NCBI GenBank assembly: GCA_943736015.1
Contig: OX031063.1
Span: 4,259,001 to 4,323,000 of the forward strand
Length of the DNA stretch: 64,000 nt
Source: Tridacna crocea
Taxonomy: Eukaryota; Mollusca; Bivalvia; Cardiida; Cardiidae
Direction: 5' to 3'
Each line of letters opens with the position of its first letter. Position 1 is the stretch's first letter. A program made the translations under genes and the position numbers. The notes under the pieces were generated by a model that saw nothing but the letters and a program-made list of their open reading frames with translations, was not told the origin of the DNA and ran no database searches. Positions 19,232 through 34,200 of the stretch are shown here, in pieces.

Positions 19232-22200
19232 CTGAAAGGAAAATAGTACATTATACTGTTTTATAATGGTTTGTATTTGAACCAAGATCGCTGAAAGTCC
19301 AAATTCAAAGGAGATGAAAATTTAAATGTGGCTCAAACGGTGCAATTTTTATTTGATAGAGTAGAAAACATGTTACTAGCATTTTCTCCACTCCAAAAAA
19401 AAAAAAATTCTTCAGGAGTATATTTCACAAAGCTCTGATATTTATAGTTAAGGAACATGTATCTGTTTCTTTTTCCATGATGTTTTTATGCAGAGACAAC
19501 AAGTCATATTTGCTCTTTAATGAGTACTAGTATATAATTTCTAAACTTACCTGAAGAAATCTGTAAATGAGAATCCATAACCATGCTGTTCAGCTATCCC
19601 AGCAGCCACCACATTGGCCGAAGCTCCAATCAACGTTCCATTCCCTGGAGAGAAGTAACCGTAAATTTTAGCACAGAAATGTCTTATTGGGGTTCTTAGC
19701 TTGATTCTGGGCACTTTTGTGGACAGAGTAGATCAAGATCAGACCAAACAGAACATGTAGGCTGATTTTGGAAATATCCATATCGGTAAACCTGAATAAA
19801 GTAGGTATATGTGACCCTCCATGTGAAAAGGGAAAATCTGGGAATTCCGTTCATCAGTTAGATGGAAATAGATCAAAGACAGTGCAGGTCAATTTAAGTT
19901 GATAGTTAAAAAATGATTGTATAACTCTTGTTTTTATGTGTCTGCAGTACAAGTCTTTAGAAAACACTGTGGGAAAAGGAGAAATTGCTCGTAACAAGCA
20001 ATTTCTCCTTTTCCCCACAGTGTTTTCTAGCCTATTGGAAAACTTTCTGCCATTCTCATCAAATTCAAAATTGTCATCTGCAAACACTTTGAGTTTGGGA
20101 CAAACTAAAATTTGTCATTTGGGAAAGGGATAGTAAGGTAGAATGACCACTCTTCCTACAGAAAGAATCACAAAGGTGGTAAGTATTGACCCTGATCAGC
20201 CTGTCCAGGGTCGACACTTCTCACAGTTCCCTGATGTTCCCTTTTTGTGTGACAGGTCCCATGACATTATGTATAAGAAAACCCTATGAATTTTTTTTTT
20301 CAGACCCTGTGGGCAACCTTTGAAAACAGTGTTGGTAAAAGAGACAAGGCGGGTAACCAACATTATTTTCTTTTTCAACAATGTTCTCTATCCTTTCTAC
20401 AAAAATCTTTTCATTTGAAATTTTGAGTCTTTTTAACCCTTTACCAAATAATCCCTGTTTTTTACGACACTCTGATAGAACCTTTTTGAAAACATTGTGG
20501 GAAAAGTAGAAAATGCTGGTAACCAGCATTTCCTCCTTTTCCCACAATGTTTTTTACCCTGCTGGAATAAAAATCAGATTTTGAGAGACATTTATTTTGT
20601 CGTATGCAAGTGCTTTCAATCTGAACCAGTCTAAAATTTTGTTGTTTGGTAAAGAGTTAATTGTCCTCTGCAAATGTGTTCAATGTAGATCAGTCTAACT
20701 TACTGTCATCTGGGCAAAATTTGACATCAATGTCTATATTTACCTCCCAAACAGGCCCCAAAAGCCAAGGCCATCACCATGGGCAACAAGGGAACACTTG
20801 TGTCATTCTCTAGAATTATTAAAACTGGAATCTGTAAGAGATCATTCATAAAAGTAGTCTTCTATTTACATTTTACAAAGAGCATTTCCATTACTTGGTC
20901 ATAACTTGGAACAATTTACTCCTTTTGGACATTATACATTATACATTATACATTTTGCATCAGAAAAGTCTGGTTGTTTCGAGACAAGGCTGTATTTTTA
21001 GTGACTAATGCTATGGTTCAAAAGCCAAGTTAGAACGGATACCCAGATTAACCAAAGGCAATATGAATGAAACTTTTATCACAATGTTTTCAGAAACCTT
21101 AATACTTTTCAAAACAATCCTATGTTTTTTACCACCCTGAAGAGTAAAACATTTGAAAACATTTTGGACAAGAGACCAGTATTCTATCTTCCCAAATTTC
21201 CGCATTATTTTCTATCTTTCAAACAAAAAAATTCACAGTTACAAACTTTCCTAGTATACCCTTTACATGTGCCACAAAACCCTTGTCTAACAGAACCAAA
21301 AGACAAAAATTAGTATAAGTTGGAAGAACTTGTTTCTCAATCGATGTAAAATGAATTATGTTGAAACTTAACTAAATCCCTTATTTAACTCTTTACCAAA
21401 CGACAAAATTTTAGATTCATCCAAATTGAAATCATTTGCAGACGACAATAAAAGTGACTGAAAATTTGAAAGTTGTTTTGGGAAGGGAAGAAAACATGGT
21501 GGGAAAAGGAGAAAATGCTGGTTACCAGCATTTTCTCCTTTTCCCTCAATGTTTTCAGAAGGTTTCTTATTCAGCATCGTTAAAAGTTGGGACTGTGTGG
21601 TAAAGGGTTAAGATTAATGAAGAAAATGAATCAGACAGAATGGAGGGATAGACAAGCAAACAAGCCCCCACTTTAAGAAAAATCTACAATCTTTGGGGCA
21701 CATCCATCTTCGCAAGCCAAGACTGACGATTCACCACGTTACTCTACCCTTGGCGGATCGAGCTTGATTTTTACATTCACCAGATACGCTTTTTCATTGG
21801 ATGCAGCCAGCTCTAGCTGCAACGAATGAAATCACTCGTAGCATTTCATCTTTGATAAAAATAGAACAAGGTCTCTACCTTTCGAATAGAAGGTAAACAT
21901 GGAAACCCATGTGGATGTCTGCTTATCGCTCCATGTGTATTCGTAAGCGGTTTGTAAAACGATATTTCATTTGCTTTTAGAAATATGCTGTAAAGTGGGG
22001 TAATAACCAACATCCAATAGAGGGCGCAGCGCAGGAATCTCAAAATCGGGCTCAATCAGCCAAGGTAAGATCCGTGTAGTGATTGTAAACTTGGCTCGCG
22101 AAGATGGGGCATATCTAGATGTCTCACCATAGCAGTGGTAAAAGGAATGTTGTCTATAAAACTGGAGGCTAGGGCAGACACCCATACAATCAGTAAAATG

Positions 22201-25200
22201 GCCACCAGCAGTTTGTTATCTTCCCCTTCCACTTTCTGTATCAACTTCTGTACTTGCTCCCCTATCCAGTCAATCAAACCAAGTTCATTTAATGCCTGAA
22301 ATGAAGGCAAAGTAGTTTAACTTCTAGCTCCTGTCATGACTATAGTTACCTTTGCGGACAAGGTAGATCAAAGATCAGACTGCACAAAGCATGCAGTCTG
22401 ATATCTACACTGTCCACTTTGCTAAGACATTTGGCACAAAAGCAGCTTTCAAACTGCAATTATTTTGGTTCTATCTCTAGACTTATAGTTTGTCCTAATG
22501 TATTCTGCATACTCATGGTAAACTCTTAATAAGACAACAAAACTTAGGTTTTATTTAGATTGAAAGGATTTATAGACCAGAAATCAAATGTGTTTCAAAT
22601 GATTGAATTGATCTTTGAGAAGTGTCTCAAATGATTGTATTTGCCTTTCAAAGACTGTCTGATACAATTAGACGTCTTTCAAGGGATGTCTTAACTGACT
22701 GAATTTATCTTTGAATGGTGTCTGAAATGACTGTATCTGTCTTTCAAGGGAGTCTGAAATGATTGGATTTGTCTCTGTAGTAGCGTCTGATATGATTAGA
22801 TTTGTTTTTCAAAGGAGTCTGAAATGATTGTATTTGTCTTTCAAGGAAGTCTGAAATGGTTGTACATTGTATTTGTCTTTCTTTTGAATCTAAATTGATT
22901 GTATTTGTCTTTGACAGGGTGTCTGAAATGATTTGATTTTTCTTTCAAATGGTGTCTGAAATGGATTTGATTTTCCTTTCAGAGTTTGTCTGAAATGATC
23001 TGATTTTTCTTTCAAAGGGTGTCTGAAATGATTTGAATTTTGTCAAAGGGTGTCTGAAATGATTTGATTTGCCATTGAATGAGTGTCTGAAATGATTTTT
23101 TTTTTTTTCAAAGTATGACTGAAACAATTTGATTTTTCTTTCAAAGCATGTCAGAAATGATTTGATTTTTCTGTCAAAAAGGCGTCTGAAACGATTTGAT
23201 TTTTCTTTCAAGGGCCATCCAAACTGATTTGATTTGCTTTTCAAAGTATGTCTGAAATGATTTGATTTGTCTTTTGATAGGTGTCTGGACTGATTCAATT
23301 TTTCTCTCAAAGGTTGTCAAAAATGATTTTTTTTTTTCCCAAAGGGTATCTGAAATGATTTTATTTCCCTGTATGTGGGCGACTGAAATGATTTGAATTG
23401 CCTTTCAAAGTATGTCTGAAGTGTTTCAGTTTTTTTTTCTTTCAAAAGGTGTCTGAAATCATTTGATTTTTTTTTTCAAAGGGTGTCAGGAATTATTTGA
23501 TTTGCCTTTCAATGTGTGCCTGAAATAATTTAATTTTCCTTTCAATGGGGGTCTGAAATGATTTGATTTGCCTTTCAATGGTTGTCTGAAATGATTCGAT
23601 TTATCTTTCAATTCGTGTCTTAACCCATTACCACACAATCCCTACTTTTGACAACCCTGAAAAAGAAGCCGTTAGAAAAGATTGTGGGAAAAGGAGAAAA
23701 TGCTGGTAACCAGCATTTTCTCCTTTTCCCACAATCTTTTCTACCCTTCACAAAACAAATTTCAAATTTCCAGTTACTTTTATTTTGTCAACAGCTAATG
23801 CTTTTTATTTGGACAAGCCTAAAATATTGTTGTTTGGTAATGAGTCAAATGATGGGATTCGTCTGATAACTGATGACTGAAATAATCCCTTCAATTTTCT
23901 TTCAATTGGTGTCTGAAATGATTGGACTTGTCTTTCAAAGGATGTCTGCAATGATTAAATTTGTTGTTCAAAGGGTGTCCTGGGTCCAAAAAATCTCAGA
24001 ATTCTTACTTGTCCTCCTTCCATTTTGCACTTGTCCTACAGTTAGACAAAGAAGGATAATCCATGTGTCCTTACCAAATTTCAAATGGTAAGGATGAGCA
24101 GACGAGTGGATTTTTTGGACCCTGGTGTCGGAAATGATTGGAATAAGATGTGGATAAAATGCTGGGTAGACAGTATTTTCTCCTTTCCGAATGTTTTTAA
24201 AAACCTTATGTTCAAAGGGCGTTAACACAACTGAAATTTTTAGTGAACAGTAACATGGTGTATATATTTGATTCAAAGTTTGGGAAAAGGGGCTTGATGC
24301 ATTTCCAGGATCCAATACACCAAACAAGTCATCTCATGATTAACTCTTTACCCAACCCCAAAATTTTGGACCAGTCCAAATTGAAAGCATTTGCAGATGA
24401 CAAAATAAATGTGAATCAAAAATTAAAATTTGATTTGGAAAGGGTAGAAAACTTTGTGGGAAAAGGAGAAAATGCTGGTTTCCACTATTTTCTCCTTTTC
24501 CCACAATCTTTTCAAAGGCTTTCTTCCTCAGGGTCGTTAAAAGTCGGGATTGTGTGGTAAAGGGTTAATGATCAACAATTTTGTCCAAAAACCAGCTTGA
24601 TCATGAGGTAGAATGGTCCTTTGAATTCCAGAGGCCCTGTGTTTGAACCTTAATTACTGTAGACAATAGGTTTTTTTGTGGGAGCGCCCTTGAGCAACAC
24701 ACTTCAGAATTCTAACCAAGTGAAACCCAAGACGTATACTAGTATATGAACATGTTAACTGGTTCAGTGATATTTTTGAAATAATGTTGAAAGTGGTGCA
24801 AAATGCCATTCAGTCTTTCAAATAATCAGTCAATCTCTTTTTGTGTGATGATCCATGACTGACTGAGAAATTTGTCTTCAATGGAAAAATTAATCTGAGC
24901 CATGCAGTGGCAAAAAGGAGTTTAACCTTTTACCAAACAACAAAATTTTGGACAAGTCCAAATTGATAGCATATGCAGATGACAAAATAAATTTGAATCA
25001 AAAATTGAAATTTGATTTGAAAAGGGTAGAAAAGATTGTGGGAAAAGGAGAAAATGCTGGTTATCAGCATTTTCTCCTTTTCCCACAATCTTTTCAACAT
25101 CTTTCTTTCTCAGGATCCTTAAAAGTTGGAATTGTGTGGTAAAGGGTTAAAAAATCTCTGTGATGCATGATGCCAAACAAATCCTCACACAATTATTCTG

Positions 25201-28200
25201 GATCCATGAAAATCCATTTTGTCTAGAACCTGAATGAATCATGAGGTCGATAGGTCATGAGAGTATGACAAGCAGAAAATTGAACAATAGCAAAAAGTTT
25301 CTCCCAAGGTCAGCCTGCGCAGACTGGGTTGACCTGGGTTGATACTTTTTGCAAATGCATTACAGCCAGTTTTCATGCAGCATGGTTCATTTCAAAATCG
25401 AGATAAAAGTTGAAATGTACTCTACCTCCATCAGAGAAAATAGGGCAGCAAAAAATATCAGTGTGGTCCATTCGACCCTGTGTATAATGGTTTCCAGCTC
25501 TTGTATATCTGACAATACCATCAGCATCATGGCTCCCATCAGTGAAATCCAACCTGTTTGGAGAGACAATCAGCATTTTGATATTTTTTCTGCTTTATCT
25601 TATTGTAATATTTTCACCCTGTGAATAACTTAATAATCTCGGGCAAATAGCATCATGCCCCCACCCCTCCCCCTCCCCCCTCCCATCACAGAAATCCAAC
25701 CTAGAAGACAAGAACATTTTGATCTTTTTTCAAAAATGTTTTCTAGTAATTCTTGAAAGGCCCACTTGAGGCCAAAAGAAACAATGAGTGTGAAAGTGCG
25801 TTGAACTTTTGAATCATACCATATAAAAATATGTAAATTATTGTAAAGATAATAATCTGTTATTGTACAGAGGGTCCAAGCATTGGGCACCTGCAGAACC
25901 TGGTAAAAATTGCCATGTTGCTCTACCTTTTGTGTTGCAAACTTTTTATCAGATGACTGTTTCTTACCTTTCAGATGTATGAATTTACTCAAATGAAACT
26001 GATTTTACTGAACCTCAAAAATACCATATTGGTTTGACCAGCAAATCACACCAAACAGGAAAAGATTCCGTAAAACAAGCGAAAGAAATATGGCAAAGTC
26101 CCAAAGCTGGGAAACTTCATACAAACAGATAGTATCATGTGACTTTTCGATGGAAATAGCTTCATCCTCAGATAATATACGGTCAACACATGCATCCAGA
26201 TGATTTGCATAGCCTCTCCATTTGCATTTATTGATTTTTTATCACACAGTTTCAAATTTTGATCCTGAAATAAAAGGCTTTTGAAGACATTGTTGGAAAA
26301 GGAAAAATGCTAGTAACCAATATTTTCTGCTTTTTCAACACTGTTTTCTACCTTATCAAAAACAGAGCTCATCATCTGATAAACGATACATTCAAATCTG
26401 TCATCTGCAAATACTTATTTTGTCAAGTCCAAAATTTTGTCATTTGGTAAGGAGTTAAAAGGAGGCAATCATGCTTGCTAGAATAATACCATCCAAAGCT
26501 GATGCTGTTTTCTTTGTTATTACTCAAACAAACCGATCTGAAATTGACCTCTATGCAAAGAATAATTAAAAAGTGAATATTTATATCATCAGGTTTAACA
26601 GTAAATGTTGGGCTTGACCCTTGCAGTGCCATAGTCAAAACATGAGGGCATTAAATTTTTGTGGATGACATGAATCAAGATCGGACTATTACCAATTTAA
26701 ACCAACAAATTCATGTTTATTTCAGGTATTTTCAGTACTCTTTAGATACACTATAAATATATTAGCTGCATAAAGAAGTAGAAATCTTGCACTAAGTTCT
26801 GCATGCAGACAACATTAATCGAAGCCAAGTTAGGACAAGAATTCAAGCATGCAATATATGGTAATAGAGGTCATTTATTTCATGTCAATTTGTTCAAGTA
26901 GTACATTTCACAAGTTACCCCATTGTCAAAACTACCAGGTATTTCATGATTTAATAACCCTGAAAAAAATTCGTCTTTTAAAAACTTTGCAGGAATAGGA
27001 TAAAAGCTGGAAAAAGCTGGAAACAAAAAGAAGAAAATGCTTTTGACAAGCAATTACTCCTTTTGCTTCATTTAACTTCAATATTCTAATTTCTTTCAAA
27101 GACAGAAACTATCATTTGAGCTACAGGTATATTGAATTTGTTGTTTGCAAATGCTTTCAATCTGGATAAGTATATTAAAATCTAATCATCTTGTAAAGTT
27201 CTATACAGTTACTTTAATTCTAATTGTTTACAACACATTCCTGACTTTTAACAACCCTTAGGAGGAGGCCTCTGTAAACATTGTTGGAGATGGAGAAAAT
27301 GCTGGTAACAATTTCCTGAGTTAGATCTAAATTGTCTTCTGCAAATGCTTTCAGTTTGGACAAGTCTATATTTTTCTCGTGTGGTATAGAGTTAAAAAAA
27401 AAATTCTCTGGTTACTTATTATTAGATTCCTAGACAGGTATTAGACAGGTATTAGAAGATGGACTTTTTTTTACAAATCAATCCTGTGTTTTATTGATTT
27501 TGTAGGGAAAGGCTAAATACACTGTGGGAAAAGAAGAAAATGATAGTAACCACCATTTTTTCCTTTTCCCAAATCCTTTTTTGAACCAGTTACAAAACAA
27601 ATTTGTGTTTTATTGTAGTAGGAAAAGGCTTAATACACTATGAGAAAAGAAGAAAATGGCGGTAACCAGCATGTTTTTCCTTTTCCCAAAATCTTTTATG
27701 CCTTTTCAAAGACAATTCTCATTATTTGGGAATTTCTTTTATCTCTTGTCTGCAAATGCTATCAATATGGTCAAGCCTGAATGTTTTTCAGTCTGTACAG
27801 GGATTGGGGCAGTACATGGTTAATGGTTGAAGCATATATTTAATTCTAACATGACATGTGAATTCGGCTCTATAAATACAGAGCAACAAATACGTGGTAA
27901 AATCTACATAATTCTATGTAGAATGATGTCATTCCATGTAGAGTGACGTCATTCTGTGTAATGTATGTAAGTTATTCAATGGAATATAATCTGCATCCGT
28001 GTTTTTACTCTATCTTTATGTATGAGCTTGTTTTTCCTTAATTAAGGATTAGTCTTGTTAGAATCGAAATAATCTTCTTTCTATCGCCCTCATGGATTAT
28101 TTATTGTGCCTCATAACTCATAATTGTGGTTTATTTAAGAAATAATCTTCTTCCTATTGTGGTTTATCATTCAATAAACCACAGTGGTGAGTTATGAGGC

Positions 28201-31200
28201 ACAATAAATAATCCACGAGAGCAATAGCCTGAGTGGTTTATTCTTTGCACCTCATAACTCACACCATGGTTTATTGAACGATAAACCAAGACAGAAAGAA
28301 GATTATTTCAATTCTAACATGGCCAGTTCTTAATGAACAGAAAACAAGTTCAAACTTGGAGTAAAAATGCGGCTGAGGATTATGTTCCATTGAATAATCC
28401 ACACACTGAATGACGTCACTCGATATAGAATGACGTCACTCTACATGGACTGTCACAGATTTTACCACACTTTCCTTGCACTGTCTTTATAAAGCCGAAT
28501 TTGCATGTCATGTTAGAATGAAAGATAAACCACAATAGAAAGAAGAAAACTTCTTAAGCAAACCATGCTCTGAGAAAACGAAGCTTAATGCATTTGCGAA
28601 AAGTATCGACCCATGTCAGGCTATGAGGTCTGCGCAGCCTGACATGGGGTGAAACTTTCCGCTATCTTAACCCTTTACCCAATAGAGCATTTCTACAGCA
28701 TCACTATTTGACCCTAAATAACATTAAGGATGAAGCCGTTTCTTCTGTATATATGACACCTTTTGATAGCATAGAAAACATTGTGACAAAAGGTGAAATT
28801 GCTCGTCACGAGCAATTTCACCTTTTGCCACAATGTTTTCCAAAGGCTCCTACAAGCATTGCCTAGAAATGAGTATCTATGGAGAAAAGGGTTAATATTT
28901 TCTGTGTCAAAGGACCAGTCTACCTCATGATTCAGTTGGTTGTTTGACAAGATGGATTTTATAGATCCATAATCAGGTGATGGTTTCCTAGATATAATGC
29001 ATAATGGGGATGTATTAACCCATTACCACTCAATCCCTACTTTTGACGCCCCTGAGAAAGAAGCCCTAAGAAAACATTGTGGGAAAAGGAGAAAATGCTG
29101 GTAACCAGCATTTTCTCCTTTTCCCACAATGTTTTCTACCTTTCACAAAACAAATTTCAAATATTTTAGTCATTTTTATTTTGTCGTCTGCAAATGCTTT
29201 CAATTTGGACAAGCCTAAAATATTGTTGTTTGGTAGTGTGTTAAGCCCCCTATTGCCAAAGCATGGCAAAAACATATGTTGTGCACTACATTTTGGCTAG
29301 TGTGGCATATAGTGCTTTTTGTTTCTTGGGTAGTTGTACGGGAGGGGAATATTTGGACATGAAAGTGTAGCTTTCATGATGAAAAGATCTTGATCTGCCT
29401 AATCATTAATTCCAAAGAAAGAGACTCCATTAATAATATCTAATACAGTTTTAAATTTTTTTTCTGCAGGCAGATACCTTGTTACAAGTTACAGGGGTAA
29501 CAACCTACGTCATAGCATACGTCATCGGAGACATTTTAAATCCGCCATTTTCGTTTTAAAAAGGTTTTCAGCTTGTACATTATTGTTTTTGAAGATCTGT
29601 CCAAACAAAGCAGTGCATATGGTACCTGACAACTTTTTTCCTTGGTATACATTAATATTTTGTTCATTAGTTTCGTTGTTTTGCAATTACTTCCACACAA
29701 TTTTCGAAGCCGGTGACACAAGTGCGATTTAAAAATAGATGTCGAATACAATGCCGTTAAGAATAATTGTGTTAAAGTATTTAGAGCTACAACATTGTTT
29801 CATGGCATTTTGATTTCACGAATAGGATAAATATATTTACCATCACCAGATGAAGTAGGTATTCTATGTAAATTTTCGATACATATATCTTTTTAAAGTA
29901 ATTAATCTGCACTTTGCGCACAAAATGGCGGCTATTCCGACACCTCTGATATGACATAGGTTGTCATCCTTGAAGTTATATCACAATACGCTTCAATATT
30001 TAACCCTTTACTCCATAGATACTCATTTCTACGCAATGCTTGTAGGAGCCTTTGGAAAACATTGTGGCAAAAGGTGAAATTGCTCGTGACGAGCAATTTC
30101 ACCTTTTGTCACAATGTTTTCTATGCTATCAAAAGGTGTCATATACCCATAAAAAACGGCTTCATCCTTGCTGTTATTTATGGTCAATTAGAGGTACCAT
30201 AGAAATGCTCTATGGAGTAAAGGGTTAACGTTTTCTTTGATACACACTGCTAAGCACTTAAATATGAACATAATTTTTAAATAAAATAGGTAAAACTTTT
30301 TAACAACATTAAAATTATATGCTCTGTATTATGATATTATGAATCACCCTGTATATCTGGGAAAAAAATGTAGTCTGTTTCAATTCAGGCTGTCCATAGA
30401 CCTTGAAAATTTGATTCTGGGTAAGGCAAGTAGATAAGGTGGAATTGGTGGAGGGCAGGATTCTGAATGGAATTTTAACTTACCCAGACCCACATGCATT
30501 TCGGTGATAAAAGAGTGGAGGAAGAAGGACAAAATCACTATCAACAAGACTACTCCACTTTTTACCAACAGACTTTTATTGGTGATCCGATACTACAAAA
30601 GGATTGATGATATCATAAGAATAGGCAAACCCTTTGATCCTGACCTTTAACCCTTTCCCAAACAAGCCCTTGTTTTTACGTGTCTGCAGTACAAGTCTTT
30701 TGAAAACACTGTGGGAAAAGGAGAAATTGCTCATAACGAGCAATTTCTCCTTTTCCCACAGTGTTTTGTACCCATTTGGAGAACTGTCTGCCACTTTCAT
30801 CAAATTTGAAATTGTCGCCTGCAAACCCTTTGATTTTGGAAGAGTTTAAAATTTGTCGTTTGGGAAAGGGTTAATCCTCAGACAGTGGGCTTTTGAAACA
30901 TTGTGGGATAAAGGAAAAAATGCTGGTAACCAGCATTCTCTCTGTTTTTCTCACAATGTTTTCTGATCTCTTATAAAGAAATCCTACCGTTTCAGACACA
31001 TTTAATCGTTGGTCTTTTGAAAACATTGTGGGAAAAAGAAGAAAATGCTGGTAACCAGCATTTTCTCCTTTTTCCACATTGTCTTCTGATCTTTCACAAA
31101 GAAATCTGACTGTTTCAGACACATTTAGTTTGTTGTCTTCAAATGCTATCAGATTACATCAGTCTGAAATATTTTCAAGCTGTAAAGACTTAACCAATCA

Positions 31201-34200
31201 CAATACAATTGAATATCATTGTTCTGTACTTCCACTAATAGACAAAATACATTTTTTTTTTCTGAGACTACATTATAATTACAAACCATTTTCCTGGTCA
31301 AATCTGGCAGCTCTGTAGGTAACACAATGTGTATAACATTACCTACATCGCCAAAGTATGTTAGCGATTTGGGTAATCTGTTATCGATGCAGGAACCAGC
31401 ACCTATCGGCCTATCGGTTATGGAGTAAGCTAGTCATAAACAAATCCGTAACTTTTTTGGAAATGAAAGGTAATGTTACACAAATCCCATTCGGATGCCC
31501 TATCCTTAAACAACGAAAACTATCATCATTTTCTCCTATCATTCATTTTACACGAGTCAACTGTTAATGATCTGACATTTTTAATATGGTAAGAAAAATT
31601 GTTTCATTTACCTGTTTACGAGCTCTTTCTTGTATTTAAAATTAGGTACCAAAGGAAAATCCTTTACCTCACAATCCTGTCAACCATGAGGAAGAAAGCT
31701 TTTGAAAACATTGCAGAGAAAACTCTTTTCCAAACAATGCCAACTTCAAATGACCCAGATAATGAAACCTTTTGAAAGCACTGCAGGGAAAAGGAGAAGG
31801 TAACCACCATTTCCTCCTTTTATCCAACTGAAACTTATCATTTGCTTCAATATTTCATTTGTTTTCTGGAAATGCTTTCATTTCGGACAAGCCTAAAGTT
31901 TTGTTGTTTGTTAGAGAATAAAACAAAGTCTCAAAAATCTCATGAATAAAAAATTTGAAATAGAAAAAAATGTACATACCCTCTTTTCTAAATCTTTCAA
32001 CATTTCTTTGAAGTTTTTCTGCTTTTTTCTTCTGCAAATCAAAACAAAAGGAAATGTGATCACAATGTAAAAGCCTTACAACGTTTTTTGTGTTTGATGC
32101 TCTAATTCTACAAAAAACATAATAACAGGATTAAATATTATTTTTCATTAACTTTTCATTAAATCTTCACCAAACAACCAAATCTGTTCGAATTGAAAAA
32201 AAACTGCAGATAGCAAATCAAATTTGGCTCAAATGAAACATACTTGTTTTTGAAAAAGCAGAAACTGTTGTGGGTAACGAGAAAATGCTTGTTACCAGCA
32301 TTTTCTTCACATCCCTCAATGTTTTCAAGAGCCCCTTCTTACTCAAAGTTGTTAAAATTTGAAAATGTATTGTAAAGGGTTAAACATTCCTTTACAATAA
32401 CCTTTCATTATAAGCTTTAACTCTTTTCCAAATGACACAACTTTGGAAAGGTCCAAATTGAAAGCATTTGCAAACGACAAAATAAACCAAACTCAAAAAA
32501 TGAAATTTGTTTCCAGTAAGGTAGGAAACATTGTGGGAAAAGGAGAAAATGCTGGTTACCAGCATTTTGTCCTTTTCCCACAGTGTTTTCAAAAGGCTTT
32601 GATCTCAGGCAAAGAGTTAAAAAGTTTACTACATAAAGTATTTAGCACAGATACAGATGTTAAAACAGGACAATTGATTAGAGAGATTAATTCTTTCCCA
32701 CTCAATCCTGCATTTTAACGACCTTGATGAAGGAGCCATTTGAAAACATTATGGAAAAAGGAGAAAATGCTGATTACCAGCATTTTCTCCTTTCCCCATA
32801 ATGTTTTCTATCCTATCATAGGCAAATTCATCATTTAACTCATTACCACACAATCCTGACTTTTAATGACCCTGAGAAAAAAGCCTATTAAAAACCTTGT
32901 GGGAAAAGGAGAAAATGGTGGTAACCAGCATTTTCTCCTTTTCCCACAATGTTTTCTACCCTTTTCGAAACAAGTTTCAATTTTTCAGTTACATTTATTT
33001 TGTGGTCTGCAAATGCTTTCAATCTGGACGAGTCTAAAATTTTGTTATGTGGTAATGAGTTAACCCTTACCCAAATAATCCCTGGTTTTTACGGGTCTGG
33101 ACTAGTAGCCTTTTGAAAACATTGTGGGAAAAGGAGAAAATGCTGGTAACCAGCATTTTCTCCTTTTCCCACAATGTTTTCTACCCTATCATGGACAGAA
33201 ATCATCTTTTCAGCAATAGATGAATTGTCGTCTGCAAATGCTTCCAATTTGGTGTAGTCCAAAAGTTTGTCATTTGGGAAAGGGTTAAGCAATGTCTGAA
33301 TTTTCATCTGTAAATGCTTTCAATTTGGCCAAGTCTAAAATTTTATCATGTGGTAAAAAGTTAACAGCAACCTATATTTGGCTATTATAGGTTAAAAAAG
33401 TTTCAGTAAGACACCTGCATATAATGTGAACTTTTTTTTCCAGCCAGGTTCATCTTCCAAACATACCTCCTGTACTTTAGTTTAAATATTATAACTTTAA
33501 CCTATCTGACCATAGTACAATATCATGAAGCAGGTCTTCATGGAAATAGATGATAAGTGTACCAAAGATCAGTTCATCTCAGTTCAGTAATGCCATGCTA
33601 TAAATATAAAAAGAGTAATTAACTCTTTTTTTTCGTTTCAATATTTTTATCATCAGTTATGGAAAGAGCTCCTTGTCGACTGAAATAATCATTGTATTGT
33701 AACAGAAAATAGAACACATTACTTAAGTGAAATAAAATAACCAATCTTACTTCATTTTGTAAATCTTTTTGTTCAATTTGTTCTCCAGTTCAGCAACTCT
33801 CTGTGAAAAAATAGCTTTCATAATATGTTCCTCCCTCGAAACTGGTACCATTCTTAACGCTGCTCTTCTCCATATTTCTATTTCGTGTCGCAGTTCTGTA
33901 AAATACAAACTTATCTGTATTAGGCTACCACTTGAGCAGCCACATATATCAAACAAGACTAGTTTCAACTCTTTTCTAAGAATTTTAGACCTACCCAAAC
34001 TGAAAGCATCTGCAGACAAGAAACTCTGTCTTAAAACTAAAGCTGTTGCTGAATGTGACTGAATACCCCCACCAGCACTTTGACTGAAACGGGCAATTTA
34101 ACAATATTTTCTAAGTTTAAGGGGAGAATACCCTTGAATCATAGGGAGTAGATAATTGAAAACTGCATCTTGTACAACTTCAGTATATGATCAATGTATC

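Noticed and set aside
22945-23310. 121-codon repetitive ORF on the OCA2 strand
   Set aside because: Product of the 33-bp minisatellite period within an intron; no splice sites or homology.
26046-26255. Possible extra OCA2 exon (69-codon frame)
   Set aside because: The P-protein sequence is already continuous from exon 14 to exon 15 (VGLG then W), leaving no room for an exon here.
31855-32037. Alternative frame of exon 13 ([18 protein letters not shown])
   Set aside because: It looks open, but the phases of exons 12 and 14 require the frame reading [18 protein letters not shown].
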